A stretch of 64,000 nt of DNA from JAJVHZ01 sp041395385 (GCA_041395385.1 JAWLAN010000006.1:186001-250000); one strand, 5' to 3'. Numbered from the stretch's first letter, positions 42,887-53,312 are shown. Numbers and translations: made by a program. The notes: generated by a model not told the origin, from the sequence alone.

Positions 42887-45688
42887 ATGTCAAGCGCCAG
42901 CCTTCTGACCACGATACTCATCGTCGCCGTTATCGGCGCGCTCGTCCCGCTGCGCACCGCCTCTCTTGGCAGACGTCACGCCGCGTGGTCGGCCGCCGGC
43001 GTGATGCTGGCCTGTTTCGCCCTGCTCGCCCCGCTGCTGCCCGCCGCCATCTCCGGAGAGGTCGTGATCGCGCGCTATGCGTGGTTGCCGGGATACGGTA
43101 TCGACCTCGCGCTGCGGCTGGACGCGCTGGGACTCATGTTCACGCTGCTCATTCTGGGCATAGGCCTGCTGGTGGTGCTCTATGCCTACTACTACCTCCC
43201 GGAATCGGATCGTCTGGGGCGGTTCTACGCGCTGCTGCTGCTGTTCATGGCCGCCATGCTCGGAGTGGTGCTCTCGGAGAACCTGCTGCTGCTGGTGGTC
43301 TTCTGGGAGCTGACCAGCCTCGCCTCGTTCCTGCTCATCGCCTACAAGCATCACACCCACGATGCGCGCATCGCCGCGCGCATGGCCCTGGCGGTGACCG
43401 GCGCGGGCGGTCTGGCGCTGTTCGCAGGCGTGCTCGTGCTCGGCCACATCGCGGGCGGCTTCGAGCTCTCGGAGGTCCTGGCCGCCGGCGAGCGCGTGCG
43501 CGCGCATCCGCATTATCCCGTGGCGCTCGTCCTGATCCTGCTCGGCGTGTTCACCAAGTCGGCGCAGTTCCCCTTCCACTTCTGGCTGCCGAACGCCATG
43601 GCCGCACCGACGCCGGTGTCCGCCTATCTGCACTCCGCGACCATGGTGAAGGCGGGCGTGTTCCTGCTCGCGAGACTGTACCCCGTCTTGTCGGGCACCG
43701 AGTGGTGGTTCTGGATCGTCGGCGCGACCGGGGCGGCGACGCTCGTGTACGCGGCGGCCATTGCGCTGTTGAAGCACGATTTCAAGGGCCTGCTCGCCTA
43801 CTCGACGATCAGCCACCTTGGACTGATCACGCTGCTGTTCGGCCTCGACACGCCGCTGTCCGCGGTCGCGGGCCTGTTTCACATCATCAACCACGCCATC
43901 TTCAAGGCGTCGCTGTTCATGGCCGCCGGCATCGTCGATCACGAATGCGGCACGCGCGACATGCGCCGCGTGAACGGCCTGGCGAAGTACATGCCGATCA
44001 CGGCCACGCTGGCGATCGTGGCGGCCGGCGCGATGGCGGGCGTGCCGCTGCTGAACGGGTTCCTCAGCAAGGAGATGTTCTTCGCCGAGACGGTGGCGCA
44101 CCCGGTGTTCGGAGACCGGCACTGGCTGCTCTCGACGTTCGCCACCGTTGCGGGCATGCTGGCGATCGCCTACTCGGCGCGCTTCATTCACGACGTGTTC
44201 TTCAACGGCGAGCCCGTCGATCTGCCGCGGCAGCCGCACGAACCCCCGCGCTGGATGCGCGCGCCGGTGGAGGTGCTGGTCGCGCTCTGCCTGCTCATCG
44301 GTGTGCTGCCGGGCGTGGCCGTGGGGCCGATGCTGACCGCCGCCGCGGGCGCGATGCTGCAGACGCCGCCACCGCCCTTCGAACTGAAGCTCTGGCACGG
44401 GCTCAATCTGCCGCTGGCGATGAGCGCGGTGGCCTTCCTCGGCGGCGTCGGCATCTACCTGCTGCGCCAGCCGCTGTTCCGCTTCCACGACTCCCTGGCG
44501 CTGGCGCCGAGCCGGGTTGTCTTCGAGCGCGCCTACGAGGCCGCCGCCGCGGTCTCCCGCTTTCTGCTGGCGAGGCTCGACGGCGGATCGCTGCAGCGGT
44601 ATCTGGTCCTGTTGATCGTGCCGTCGATTCTCTACGCGGCCTGGGCGTTTTCCTCGGCGCCCGCGGCCCCGCAATACGTTTCGCGACTGCCGCTCGACGC
44701 GGCGAGCCTTGGCGCCCTCGCCGCGCTGACCCTGGGCGCGGTGGGCGCGACGGTGCTGCACCGGCAGCGCCTGCACGCCATCGTTTTCGTCAGCGTCGTC
44801 GGTCTGATCGTCTCGCTCACCTTCGTGCGTTTCTCGGCCCCTGACCTCGCGCTCACCCAGCTCACGGTCGAGGTCGTGACCATCGTGCTGCTTCTGCTCG
44901 CCCTTTACTATCTGCCGCCGACGGCGCCGCGGGAGGACACGCGCGCCCGGCTGCTGCGCGACGGTGCGATCGCGCTTGCCGCCGGCGGCGGCATGGCGCT
45001 GCTGAGCCACCGGCTGCTCACGGGCTCTTTCGAGACGATCTCGAATTACTATCTCGCGAACTCGGTGCCCGGCGGCGGCGGCAGCAACGTGGTCAACGTC
45101 ATACTTGTGGATTTCCGCGGCTTCGACACCTTCGGGGAGATCACGGTGCTCGCGATGGCGGCGCTGGGCGTGCATGCCCTGCTCGACGGCCTGCGACTGC
45201 GCGCACCCGCCACCGACGCCGATGGCCGTCCCTGGTCGCCGGAGCGACACCCCCTGTTCCTGAAGATGCTGATGCGGCCGCTGCTCCCGCTCGCGCTGGT
45301 CGTGTCCGTCTATCTCTTCCTGCGAGGGCACAACCTGCCGGGCGGAGGATTCGTCGCCGGCCTGGTGACCGGCGTCGTGCTCATCCTGCAATACCTCGCG
45401 GGCGGCATCCGCTTCGCGCAGGAGCGCCTGCCGGCGCATTACCCGCGATGGCCGGCGCTCGGGCTCGCCATCGCCACCGCGACCGGCGTCGGGAGCTGGT
45501 TCTTCGCCAGACCCTTCCTCACCAGCGCCCATACCCACCTGCACGTTCCGGTACTGGGCGACATCGAGCTCGCCTCGGCGCTGTTCTTCGATCTCGGCGT
45601 GTACGTCGTGGTCGTCGCCGTCGTGCTGATGATACTGGCCGAGCTGGGCAGGGTCAGTCTGCGCGGCACGGAGCCGGAGAGGCACTGA
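42887..45688 (+). CDS. mrpA: Mrp Na+/H+ antiporter subunits A and B fused
   Basis: 933 residues. Residues to about 770 are MrpA (proton-channel-like ND5 homologue: VVFWELTSLASFLLIAYKHH, HFWLPNAMAAPTPVSAYLHS). The remaining 160 residues (LMRPLLPLALVVSVYLFLRG, HNLPGGGFVAGLVTGVVLIL) are MrpB, normally separate, so this is the fused A-B form. First gene of the Mrp operon. It exchanges Na+ for H+ at high Na+ or pH. Confidence 0.93.
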   Translation: MSSASLLTTILIVAVIGALVPLRTASLGRRHAAWSAAGVMLACFALLAPLLPAAISGEVVIARYAWLPGYGIDLALRLDALGLMFTLLILGIGLLVVLYAYYYLPESDRLGRFYALLLLFMAAMLGVVLSENLLLLVVFWELTSLASFLLIAYKHHTHDARIAARMALAVTGAGGLALFAGVLVLGHIAGGFELSEVLAAGERVRAHPHYPVALVLILLGVFTKSAQFPFHFWLPNAMAAPTPVSAYLHSATMVKAGVFLLARLYPVLSGTEWWFWIVGATGAATLVYAAAIALLKHDFKGLLAYSTISHLGLITLLFGLDTPLSAVAGLFHIINHAIFKASLFMAAGIVDHECGTRDMRRVNGLAKYMPITATLAIVAAGAMAGVPLLNGFLSKEMFFAETVAHPVFGDRHWLLSTFATVAGMLAIAYSARFIHDVFFNGEPVDLPRQPHEPPRWMRAPVEVLVALCLLIGVLPGVAVGPMLTAAAGAMLQTPPPPFELKLWHGLNLPLAMSAVAFLGGVGIYLLRQPLFRFHDSLALAPSRVVFERAYEAAAAVSRFLLARLDGGSLQRYLVLLIVPSILYAAWAFSSAPAAPQYVSRLPLDAASLGALAALTLGAVGATVLHRQRLHAIVFVSVVGLIVSLTFVRFSAPDLALTQLTVEVVTIVLLLLALYYLPPTAPREDTRARLLRDGAIALAAGGGMALLSHRLLTGSFETISNYYLANSVPGGGGSNVVNVILVDFRGFDTFGEITVLAMAALGVHALLDGLRLRAPATDADGRPWSPERHPLFLKMLMRPLLPLALVVSVYLFLRGHNLPGGGFVAGLVTGVVLILQYLAGGIRFAQERLPAHYPRWPALGLAIATATGVGSWFFARPFLTSAHTHLHVPVLGDIELASALFFDLGVYVVVVAVVLMILAELGRVSLRGTEPERH

Positions 45689-46017
45689 TGGAGACGACCC
45701 TGGCCGTCGCGATCGGCGTGCTTACCGCCTGCGGCGTATTCCTGCTGCTGCGCGCGCGGACCTTCCCGGTGGTGCTGGGGCTCACCCTGCTCTCCTATGC
45801 GGTGAACCTGTTCCTGTTCGCGAGCGGGCGCCTGGTGCTGGACGCCCCGCCGCTGGTGCGCGACGGCGCGCCCTACACCGATCCGCTGCCGCAGGCGCTG
45901 GTCCTCACCGCCATCGTCATCGGCTTCGGCATGACGGCCTACATCGTGGTGCTGGCGCTGCGGGCGCTGGCGGAGTCCGGCACGGATCACGTCGACGCAC
46001 GCGAGGACGGCGAATGA
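45688..46017 (+). CDS. mrpC: Mrp antiporter subunit C
   Basis: 109 residues, NuoK-like: three spans (LAVAIGVLTACGVFLLLRA, VVLGLTLLSYAVNLFLFASG, QALVLTAIVIGFGMTAYIVV). The PLPQALVLTAIVI motif is diagnostic of MrpC. It overlaps mrpA by one base (TGATG) and mrpD by four. Confidence 0.93.
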   Translation: METTLAVAIGVLTACGVFLLLRARTFPVVLGLTLLSYAVNLFLFASGRLVLDAPPLVRDGAPYTDPLPQALVLTAIVIGFGMTAYIVVLALRALAESGTDHVDAREDGE

Positions 46018-47549
46018 ACCACGCGCCGATCCTGCCGATCCTGCTGCCGATGGCGGCCGCGATGCTGCAACTCGCGGGCGCGCGTAACGGCATTGCCTAC
46101 CAGCGCCTCGTTGGCATGATCGCCGTCGCAGCCTCGCTGGCAATCTCGCTGTGGCTGATCGCGCTGGCGGATCGCGGTGCGTCACTGGTGTACGCACTCG
46201 GCGACTGGCCCGCGCCCTTCGGCATCGTGCTGGTCGCCGACCGCCTCTCCACGATGCTGGTCGCGCTCACCACGCTGCTCGCCGCGGCCAGCCTGCTGTT
46301 CGCCTGCGGCGGGATCGACGGCGAGGGCAGGCACTTCCATCCGCTCTTCCAGCTTCAGATCGCGGGCGTGAACGGCGCGTTCCTGACCGGCGACCTCTTC
46401 AACCTGTTCGTGTTCTTCGAGGTGATGCTGCTCGCCTCCTACGTCCTGCTCGCGCACGGCGGCGGCCTCGAGCGCGCGCGCGCGGGACTGTCATACGTGA
46501 CGCTCAACCTTGCCGGCTCCGCCATGTTCCTCATCGCGCTCGGCATGATCTACGGCACCGTGGGCACGCTCAATCTCGCCGACGTGGCGCTGCGCCTGCA
46601 GACCGCCGAAAAATTGGACGCGGCGCTGGTGCGCACCGGCTGCGCGCTCCTCATCGTGGTGTTCGCGCTCAAGGCCGCATTGCTGCCGATGTCGTTCTGG
46701 CTTCCGCATGCGTACACGGCGGCCTCCGCGCCCGTCGCGGCCCTGTTCGCGATCATGACCAAGGTCGGCATCGTCGCCATGCTGCGAGTGCAGGCGGTGG
46801 CGCTGGCGCCCGCGCCGGTGACCGCGAACCTGCTCGACGGCTGGCTGGTGCCGCTCGCGCTGGCGACATTGGCCGTCGGCGCGCTGGGAACACTGGCCGC
46901 CTCGGGGCTGCAGGCGCTCGTGGCCTGGCTGGTCCTCGCCTCGGCCGGCACACTGCTGTTCGTGCCCGCCTACGCGGACGCCGAGGTCACGGCGGCGGCG
47001 CTCTACTATCTCGTACAGTCCACACTGGCGACGGCGGCGTTCTTCCTGCTGGCCTCGCTGGTGGCCTCGGCGCGCGGCGAGGCCGGCGATCGGTTCGTGA
47101 CGGAGCGGCCCACCCGCTCGGCTTACCTCGCCATCGGCTTCCTCATCCTTGCCGCAACGGCGGCGGGACTGCCGCCGCTGGCCGGATTCCTCGGCAAGCT
47201 CATGCTGCTGCGCGCGGTGCAGGACGAGGTGGCGGCGACCGCGATCTGGACCGTGCTGATCGTCTCCGGCTTCGTGATCATGGCGGCGCTGGCGCGCGGC
47301 GGCAGCCGCCTGTTCTGGGAGACGCGGGCGGAGGCCTCGCCGCCTGTCGACCCGCCGGCGTGCTGGCAACGGATCTCCGCCACCTCGATCATGGTGGGTT
47401 GCGTCGTGGCGTTCACCCTTTTGGCGGGGCCGGCTGCCCGTTACGCGGCCCGCACCGCGGCGCAACTGCACGAACCGGGGGCGTACGTATCCGGAGTCAT
47501 GGGTCCTGCGTCCGCGGCACACGCCATCGAGCGGGAGCCAAGACCATGA
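46014..47549 (+). CDS. mrpD: Mrp antiporter subunit D
   Basis: 511 residues, NuoN-like: LFNLFVFFEVMLLASYVLLA with the essential glutamate, LKAALLPMSFWLPHAYTAAS and the C-terminal spans. It works with MrpA as a proton/Na+ pathway. It overlaps mrpC and mrpE by four bases each. Confidence 0.94.
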   Translation: MNHAPILPILLPMAAAMLQLAGARNGIAYQRLVGMIAVAASLAISLWLIALADRGASLVYALGDWPAPFGIVLVADRLSTMLVALTTLLAAASLLFACGGIDGEGRHFHPLFQLQIAGVNGAFLTGDLFNLFVFFEVMLLASYVLLAHGGGLERARAGLSYVTLNLAGSAMFLIALGMIYGTVGTLNLADVALRLQTAEKLDAALVRTGCALLIVVFALKAALLPMSFWLPHAYTAASAPVAALFAIMTKVGIVAMLRVQAVALAPAPVTANLLDGWLVPLALATLAVGALGTLAASGLQALVAWLVLASAGTLLFVPAYADAEVTAAALYYLVQSTLATAAFFLLASLVASARGEAGDRFVTERPTRSAYLAIGFLILAATAAGLPPLAGFLGKLMLLRAVQDEVAATAIWTVLIVSGFVIMAALARGGSRLFWETRAEASPPVDPPACWQRISATSIMVGCVVAFTLLAGPAARYAARTAAQLHEPGAYVSGVMGPASAAHAIEREPRP

Positions 47550-48040
47550 ACTGGCGCCGCCTCCTCCCGCGTCCGTACCTCTCGATCGCCATCTTCACGC
47601 TGTGCGTCGTGCTCACCGACGCCGCCTCGCCGGGCTCGGCGCTGCTCGGCGCCGTGCTGGCGCTGGCGATCCCGCCCCTGACCGCGCGCCTCTGGCCCGA
47701 TCCGCCGCGCGTGCGGCACGCCGGCGCGGCGTTGCGGCTGCTGATGATCCTGCTGGTCGACATCGTACTGGCGAGCCTGAGCGTGGCGCGGCGCGTCGTT
47801 GGCCCGCCGGGCCGACTGCGGTCCGCGTTCATCGAAGTGCCCCTGGATCTGCGCGATCCCTACGTCGCCACCATGCTCGGCAGCATCGTGTCGCTGACGC
47901 CGGGCACCGTCTCCATCGACGTCGATCACGAGCGCTGGGTGCTGCAGGTCCACGTTCTCGACGTGGAGGACACCTCGGCGCTGATTGCCGCCATCAAGAC
48001 GCGATACGAGTCGCCCCTCAAGGAGATCTTCGAATGCTGA
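47546..48040 (+). CDS. mrpE: Mrp antiporter subunit E
   Basis: 164 residues: PYLSIAIFTLCVVLTDAASP, LRSAFIEVPLDLRDPYVATM followed by LGSIVSLTPGTVSIDV, the MrpE hallmark. Helps assemble the complex. Coupled to mrpD (ATGA). Confidence 0.92.
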   Translation: MNWRRLLPRPYLSIAIFTLCVVLTDAASPGSALLGAVLALAIPPLTARLWPDPPRVRHAGAALRLLMILLVDIVLASLSVARRVVGPPGRLRSAFIEVPLDLRDPYVATMLGSIVSLTPGTVSIDVDHERWVLQVHVLDVEDTSALIAAIKTRYESPLKEIFEC

Positions 48041-48303
48041 CCATTGCCCTGGAGATTGCCTTCCTCATGATCGGCGCGGCCATGGCGCTCAACCTGTGGC
48101 GCCTGTGGCGGGGACCGGACACCGTCGATCGCGTGCTCGCGCTGGACACGCTCGCCATCAACGCCATCGCGCTGCTGGTGCTGTTCGGGATCCGCGCCGG
48201 CAGCGACGTCTACTTCGAGGCGGCCCTGATCATCGCCGTCATGGGCTTCGTCGGCACGGCGGCGCTGTGCAAGTATCTGCTGCGCGGGGACATCATCGAG
48301 TGA
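48034..48303 (+). CDS. mrpF: Mrp antiporter subunit F
   Basis: 89 residues, three spans with LWRGPDTVDRVLALDTLAIN and ALIIAVMGFVGTAALCKYLL, which is the MrpF pattern. It overlaps mrpE by seven bases. Confidence 0.92.
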   Translation: MLTIALEIAFLMIGAAMALNLWRLWRGPDTVDRVLALDTLAINAIALLVLFGIRAGSDVYFEAALIIAVMGFVGTAALCKYLLRGDIIE

Positions 48304-48308
48304 GCGCC

Positions 48309-48662
48309 ATGGCCGAGAACATCACCGCGTTACTGATCCTGGCGGGCGCGGCCTTCGCATTGCTGGGATCGGTGGGTCTCGCCCGACTGCCGAATTTCTT
48401 CACGCGCCTGCACGGCCCGACCAAGGCCACGACGCTGGGCGTGGGCGCGATCGTCATCGCCTCCTCGCTGCATTTCACGAGTACGGGCGCGGGCGTCAGC
48501 CTGCACGAGATCGCGGTGACGGTGTTCCTGTTCATCACCGCGCCGGTCACCGCCCACCTGCTCGCGAAGGCGGCGCTGCATCGGCAGCCGCATCGCGATT
48601 CGGCCACGGCCGCAAACGTCCGACAGATCGCTGAAGAATCCGGCGAATCGCGGCAGACGTAG
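48309..48662 (+). CDS. mrpG: Mrp antiporter subunit G
   Basis: 117 residues: LLILAGAAFALLGSVGLARL and FFTRLHGPTKATTLGVGAIV, the MrpG motif (LGLxRLPDxxxRLHAxTKxxTLG), then HEIAVTVFLFITAPVTAHLL. ATG 48309; a GTG at 48300 is also possible. Last gene of the operon, convergent with the P-type ATPase. Confidence 0.92.
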   Translation: MAENITALLILAGAAFALLGSVGLARLPNFFTRLHGPTKATTLGVGAIVIASSLHFTSTGAGVSLHEIAVTVFLFITAPVTAHLLAKAALHRQPHRDSATAANVRQIAEESGESRQT

Positions 48663-48736
48663 GTTTCACATCCCGCAGCAGAACTCACGACGCTCAGCTC
48701 GCAGATTCGACGGCACCGTCGTGGTCCCAGCCCGTC

Positions 48737-51478
48737 TCAGCCCCGCGTTCCCTTCGCAACCCGTCGCCGAATCGCCTTTTCGATCTCGACAATGCTCAGC
48801 ATCGTCATCCCGATGGCGATTATCACCACGCCATCCGTCAGCGCCACGGGTCTGGTCCTGAAGATGGCCTGCATGAACGGCGCGTAGGTGAAGAGAAGCT
48901 GCGCGACGAAGATGACCGACACGCCGATGAGCACCGCCCGCGTGCCGACCACGCCTTGCCACGTGAACGACGTGCCATGAACGTAGCGCACACTGAAGAG
49001 ATAGAAGATCTCCATGACCACGATGGTATTGACGACCATCGTGCGCGCCGTCTCGTGTCCCATGCCTCGGTCTTCGGCCCAATAGTACACCCCGAAGGCG
49101 CCGCCGACGACGAGCACGGACACGAACAGTATGCGCCAGAGCAGCTCGCCGCTGAGTATGTGTTGCTCGGTCTCGCGCGGCTCGCGACGCATTGTGTCCG
49201 GCTCGGTGGGCTCGAACGCGAGGGTGAGCCCGAGCGCAACCGCGGTAACCATGTTGATCCAGAGGATCTGCGCCGCCGTGACCGGCAGCGCCAATCCGAA
49301 GGCGATGGCGGCGAGAATGGTGAAGGCCTCGCCGCCGTTGGTCGGCAGCGTCCAGGCGATCACCTTCATGAGATTGTCGTAGACGGTACGTCCTTCGCGC
49401 ACCGCGGCAACGATGGAGGCGAAATTGTCGTCGGCCAACACCACCTCGGCGGCCTCCTTCGCCGCCTCGGTGCCCTTGCGCCCCATGGCCACACCCACGT
49501 CCGCGCGCTTGAGGGCCGGCGCGTCGTTGACGCCATCGCCGGTCATCGCCACGATATGGCGGTCCCCCTGCAGTGCCTCCACCAGCCGCAGCTTGTGCTC
49601 GGGCGTGGTGCGAGCGAACACCGCCGTTTCGCGGACCGCGGCGCGAAGCGCGTCACTGTCCATGCCTTCGAGGTCCTGACCGCTCAGCGCCTTCGGGTCC
49701 TTGGCGAGACCAAGCTGGCGCGCGATCTCGCGGGCCGTCACGGCGTGGTCGCCGGTGATCATGATCGGTCGTATCCCGGCGGCCTTGCAGTCGGCCACCG
49801 CGGCGATCGCCTCCTCGCGCGGCGGGTCGATGAAGCCGGCAAGACCGAGGAGGCACAGGCCGTCCTCGACGTCCGCGAAGCTCAGATCGCGCTGCTCGAA
49901 ACCGGCCGGCCTGGCTGCGAATGCGAGCACGCGCTGTCCCTGGGCGGCGAGCTCCTCGGCACGCGCATGCCAGTGGGCGGCGCGCAACGGCTGCTCCCCC
50001 GCGGCCGTTCGCTCCAGTGTGCACATCTGCACGATGCGTTCGGGCGCACCCTTCACGACAATGAACGCGCCGTCCTCGTGGCTGTGGTGCAGACTGGCCA
50101 TGAAGCGGTGCTGCGCGTCGAAGGGGATCTCGTCGGTCCGCGGAAGCTGCTTGCGCAGCAGCGCCGCATCGAGCCCCCACTTCGCGGCGAGCGTCACCAG
50201 CGCGCCTTCCATCGGATCGCCGTCGACCAACCAGCTGCCCTCTGTCTGCCGCAGCTCCGCATCGTTGCAGAGCAGCGCCGCGCGCGCGAACTCCGCCAGG
50301 TCCGGTCGTTCCGCGGTATCGACGTCGCGGCCGCCGGCGCGAAATGCGCCCTCCGGCTCGTAGCCCACGCCAGTCACCTCGTAGTCGTCCGTGCCCGTGA
50401 CGACCGCACGCACGGTCATTTCATTGCGCGTCAACGTGCCGGTCTTGTCGGAGCAGATGACCGACACCGACCCCAAGGTCTCGACCGCCGGCAGCCGCCT
50501 TATGATCGCGTTGCGTGCGGCCATGCGCTTGACGCCGATGGCGAGCGTGATCGTCATGACCGCGGGCAGCCCTTCCGGGATGGCTGCGACCGCCAGACCC
50601 ACTACCGTCATGAACGCCTCCGCGACGGCATACCCGCGTGCGAACCGCGCGTACAGAAACGCGAGCAGCGAGACGCCGAGGATGACGGCAGTGAGCTGCT
50701 TCGCGAAGCGGTCCATCTGGCGGATGAGCGGAGTCTTCAGCTCCTCGACCTCACCCATGAGCGCGCTGATGCGACCAAGCTCGGTATGCGCGCCCGTTGC
50801 GACGGCGACGCCCACGCCCTGTCCCGCGGCGACGAATGTCCCCGAGTACGCCATCGTGCTGCGATCGCCCAGCGCGGCGTCCTGCGCTACCGGCTCGACC
50901 GATTTGTCGACAGCCATCGACTCTCCGGTCAGGATCGCCTCCTCGACCTTGAGATTCCGCGGGCGCACGAGCCGCAGATCGGCAGGCACGCGGTCGCCGG
51001 CCTCGATCAACACCACGTCGCCGGGACAGATCTGGTCCGCGGCGACGGTGACGCGCCGCCCGTCGCGCCTGACCGCGGCGTGCGGATCGATCATGCCGCG
51101 GATCGCCTCCAGCGCCTCCTCGGCCTTGCCCTCCTGGATGAAGCCGATGAAGGCGTTCACGATCACCACTCCCAGGATGACCGCCGCGTCGACGAGGTGA
51201 TCGAGAACGGCCGCCAGGACGGCCGCGGCCAGCAACGCATAGATGAGGAGGTTGTGGAATTGCGCCAGCAGCCGCCTGAGGGCACCGCGCTTCGGTGGTT
51301 GCGGCAGACTGTTCGGCCCGTACTTGCGCAGGCGCTGGTCGGCCTCCGCCTCGGTCAGCCCCTCCGGGCGTGTTTGCATGCGCTTGAAGGCCTCTTCAGC
51401 CGCCAGTGCATGCCAGGCATCGCCACGCCCGCCGATTGGCAGCTCACCGTCACGTGGAATGTGTGGGACTATTGACAT
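48737..51478 (-). CDS. Ca2+-type P-type ATPase (P2A)
   Basis: 913 residues. ILTGESMAVDK actuator motif, DKTGTLT phosphorylation site, PEGLPAV (membrane helix 4, Ca2+-type), KGAPE nucleotide part, GDGVNDAPALKRADVG hinge. Ten predicted spans. Substrate likely Ca2+ or Mn2+; PEGLPA also occurs in related pumps, so substrate is not certain. It lies between the Mrp operon and the MaoC-Pta gene. Confidence 0.92.
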   Translation of the reverse strand: MSIVPHIPRDGELPIGGRGDAWHALAAEEAFKRMQTRPEGLTEAEADQRLRKYGPNSLPQPPKRGALRRLLAQFHNLLIYALLAAAVLAAVLDHLVDAAVILGVVIVNAFIGFIQEGKAEEALEAIRGMIDPHAAVRRDGRRVTVAADQICPGDVVLIEAGDRVPADLRLVRPRNLKVEEAILTGESMAVDKSVEPVAQDAALGDRSTMAYSGTFVAAGQGVGVAVATGAHTELGRISALMGEVEELKTPLIRQMDRFAKQLTAVILGVSLLAFLYARFARGYAVAEAFMTVVGLAVAAIPEGLPAVMTITLAIGVKRMAARNAIIRRLPAVETLGSVSVICSDKTGTLTRNEMTVRAVVTGTDDYEVTGVGYEPEGAFRAGGRDVDTAERPDLAEFARAALLCNDAELRQTEGSWLVDGDPMEGALVTLAAKWGLDAALLRKQLPRTDEIPFDAQHRFMASLHHSHEDGAFIVVKGAPERIVQMCTLERTAAGEQPLRAAHWHARAEELAAQGQRVLAFAARPAGFEQRDLSFADVEDGLCLLGLAGFIDPPREEAIAAVADCKAAGIRPIMITGDHAVTAREIARQLGLAKDPKALSGQDLEGMDSDALRAAVRETAVFARTTPEHKLRLVEALQGDRHIVAMTGDGVNDAPALKRADVGVAMGRKGTEAAKEAAEVVLADDNFASIVAAVREGRTVYDNLMKVIAWTLPTNGGEAFTILAAIAFGLALPVTAAQILWINMVTAVALGLTLAFEPTEPDTMRREPRETEQHILSGELLWRILFVSVLVVGGAFGVYYWAEDRGMGHETARTMVVNTIVVMEIFYLFSVRYVHGTSFTWQGVVGTRAVLIGVSVIFVAQLLFTYAPFMQAIFRTRPVALTDGVVIIAIGMTMLSIVEIEKAIRRRVAKGTRG

Positions 51479-51607
51479 GGACTCATACCCTCATGACCTT
51501 GAGCGCTACGCAACACGTCGCCACCATATGTTACGGCTGCGACGGGCGTCAGAGACGCTTTCCCCCTGACGGCAATCGTAATTTCGTCGGCGGCTTCGCT
51601 CGGACCG

Positions 51608-53026
51608 TTACGGCCCCACATGCCGGTAACGATGTGCCAACAGCATAGCCACTGCACAGGAGGCCAGACGAGTCAGCAGATTATCCGAGCGGCTGGTCAG
51701 GACGACAGGGACCCGTGCACCCAACACCACGCCGGCGGCTTGCGAATCGGCCAGATATAACAGCTGCTTTGCGAGCATATTGCCCGACTCCAAGTCGGGC
51801 ACGAGAAGGATGTCCGCCTGGCCCGCGACCGCGGATTCGATGCGCTTGATGCGCGCCGCCGCGAGCGATACCGCATTGTCGAAGGCCAGCGGGCCGTCGA
51901 GAATTCCGCCGGAGATCTGACCTCGCTCGGCCATCTTGCACAGCGCGGCGGCGTCCATCGTCGACCGCAGAACGGGGGTTATGGTCTCGACTGCCGAGAG
52001 GATGGCGACCTTTGGCGTCTCGATGCCCAGGACCTTGGCCAGATCGATCGCGTTCTGGACGATGTCTCGCTTGTCCATCAAGCTGGGTTCAATGTTGATT
52101 GCCGCATCCGTGATCAGCAGAGGCCTTGGATACCTCGGCACGTCCATGACGTAGACGTGGCTCATACGGCGTTCCGTGCGCAAACCACCATCCCTTGCCA
52201 TGATTTCCGCCATCAGTTCAACGGTAGGCAGACTCCCCTTCATGAGCATTTCGGCGCGCCCCTCACGCACCAGCGCCACTGCCTTTGCCGCCGCCTCGTG
52301 GCTGTGTGCTGCCGGAATCACCACGTAGGGCGAGAGGTCCATTCCCGCCGCCTCGGCAACCGAACGGATCTTCATTTCCGGCCCGACCAGCACCGGGATT
52401 ATGAGTCCGCTGCTCGCGGCGGTGATCGCACCCTCAAGGGATTCAGGGTCACAGGGGTGAACGACCGCGGTGGTGACTGCGTCCAACGCCGCGGTCCTGG
52501 CAAGCAGTTCGCGATAGCGCGCGTGCTTGTCTATGAGCCTGACCTCCGGGAGCACGATGCGCTCTCGCCTGATTTTCGCTTTTGGCGCGATGACCTCGGC
52601 CGAGCCCGTGATGACCGGCTGCCCATCCTGGTTCACGCAAAGGCAGTCGAATCGGATCCGGCCTTTCGCGTCGTTTTTCTCCCTGGCCGTGACGGTGACG
52701 GTAAGGTTGTCGCCAAGCAGCACCGGCCGCAGAAATCGCAGGCTCTGACCCAGATAGATCGTGCCCGGTCCCGGAAGCTGGGTCCCCAGCACCGTGGAGA
52801 TCAGCGACCCGCCCCACATTCCGTGGGCGATCACCTCGCGGAACATCTCGCTTCTCGCGTACTCCTCGTCGATGTGCGCGGGATTCACGTCACCGGACAT
52901 GACGGCAAACAGCTCAATGTCCTCCTTCGCCAGCCGGCGCTCGAGCGAGGCCGACTCTCCGACGGCGATCTCATCGAAGGTGCGGTTCTCGATTAGACTG
53001 CAGCTGTCTACCTGTGGCTGTTTCAA
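51608..53026 (-). CDS. Bifunctional MaoC-type enoyl-CoA hydratase/phosphate acetyltransferase
   Basis: 472 residues. Residues about 1-155 are a MaoC-like hot-dog domain with the hydratase motif SGDVNPAHIDEEYA; residues about 170-472 are a phosphate acetyl/butyryltransferase (LVGPEMKIRSVAEAAGMDLS, MLMKGSLPTVELMAEIM, GGILDGPLAFDNAVS, ILLVPDLESGNMLAKQLLYL). Such fusions link acyl-CoA and acyl-phosphate pools. It precedes the P-type ATPase by 130 bases on the same strand. Confidence 0.9.
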   Translation of the reverse strand: MKQPQVDSCSLIENRTFDEIAVGESASLERRLAKEDIELFAVMSGDVNPAHIDEEYARSEMFREVIAHGMWGGSLISTVLGTQLPGPGTIYLGQSLRFLRPVLLGDNLTVTVTAREKNDAKGRIRFDCLCVNQDGQPVITGSAEVIAPKAKIRRERIVLPEVRLIDKHARYRELLARTAALDAVTTAVVHPCDPESLEGAITAASSGLIIPVLVGPEMKIRSVAEAAGMDLSPYVVIPAAHSHEAAAKAVALVREGRAEMLMKGSLPTVELMAEIMARDGGLRTERRMSHVYVMDVPRYPRPLLITDAAINIEPSLMDKRDIVQNAIDLAKVLGIETPKVAILSAVETITPVLRSTMDAAALCKMAERGQISGGILDGPLAFDNAVSLAAARIKRIESAVAGQADILLVPDLESGNMLAKQLLYLADSQAAGVVLGARVPVVLTSRSDNLLTRLASCAVAMLLAHRYRHVGP

Positions 53027-53312
53027 GACATGAACCCTTGGTGCGCAGAAGCCGACTAGAGCGCCGCGAAGCTTCTCGCCCGCAAGCGCAGGAAACCCTC
53101 GTCGGAAAACCAGCCGTGGTGGCCCACGGCTCGACGCACCAGGACGTGCAGGAATGCTCCGCCCCGGTCAGGTACTGCACCCGGTCTATCGACCTGGCTT
53201 CGAGTCCGTCGTTCCGACGGCAAATGCGAATTGACTTCGCCTGACCTGCCCCTCGGCGTCTGCGTCGCGGCCCTGGCAGACGCGTCGCAAGAACGGATCG
53301 CGCCGCGACCGG

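Noticed and set aside
42890..45685. 931-codon minus-strand frame opposite mrpA
   Set aside because: Composition is Glu/Arg/Gln/His-rich, no motif; mrpA on the plus strand is clear.
48956..51475. 839-codon plus-strand frame opposite the P-type ATPase
   Set aside because: No recognisable domain, and the minus strand encodes all P-type motifs.
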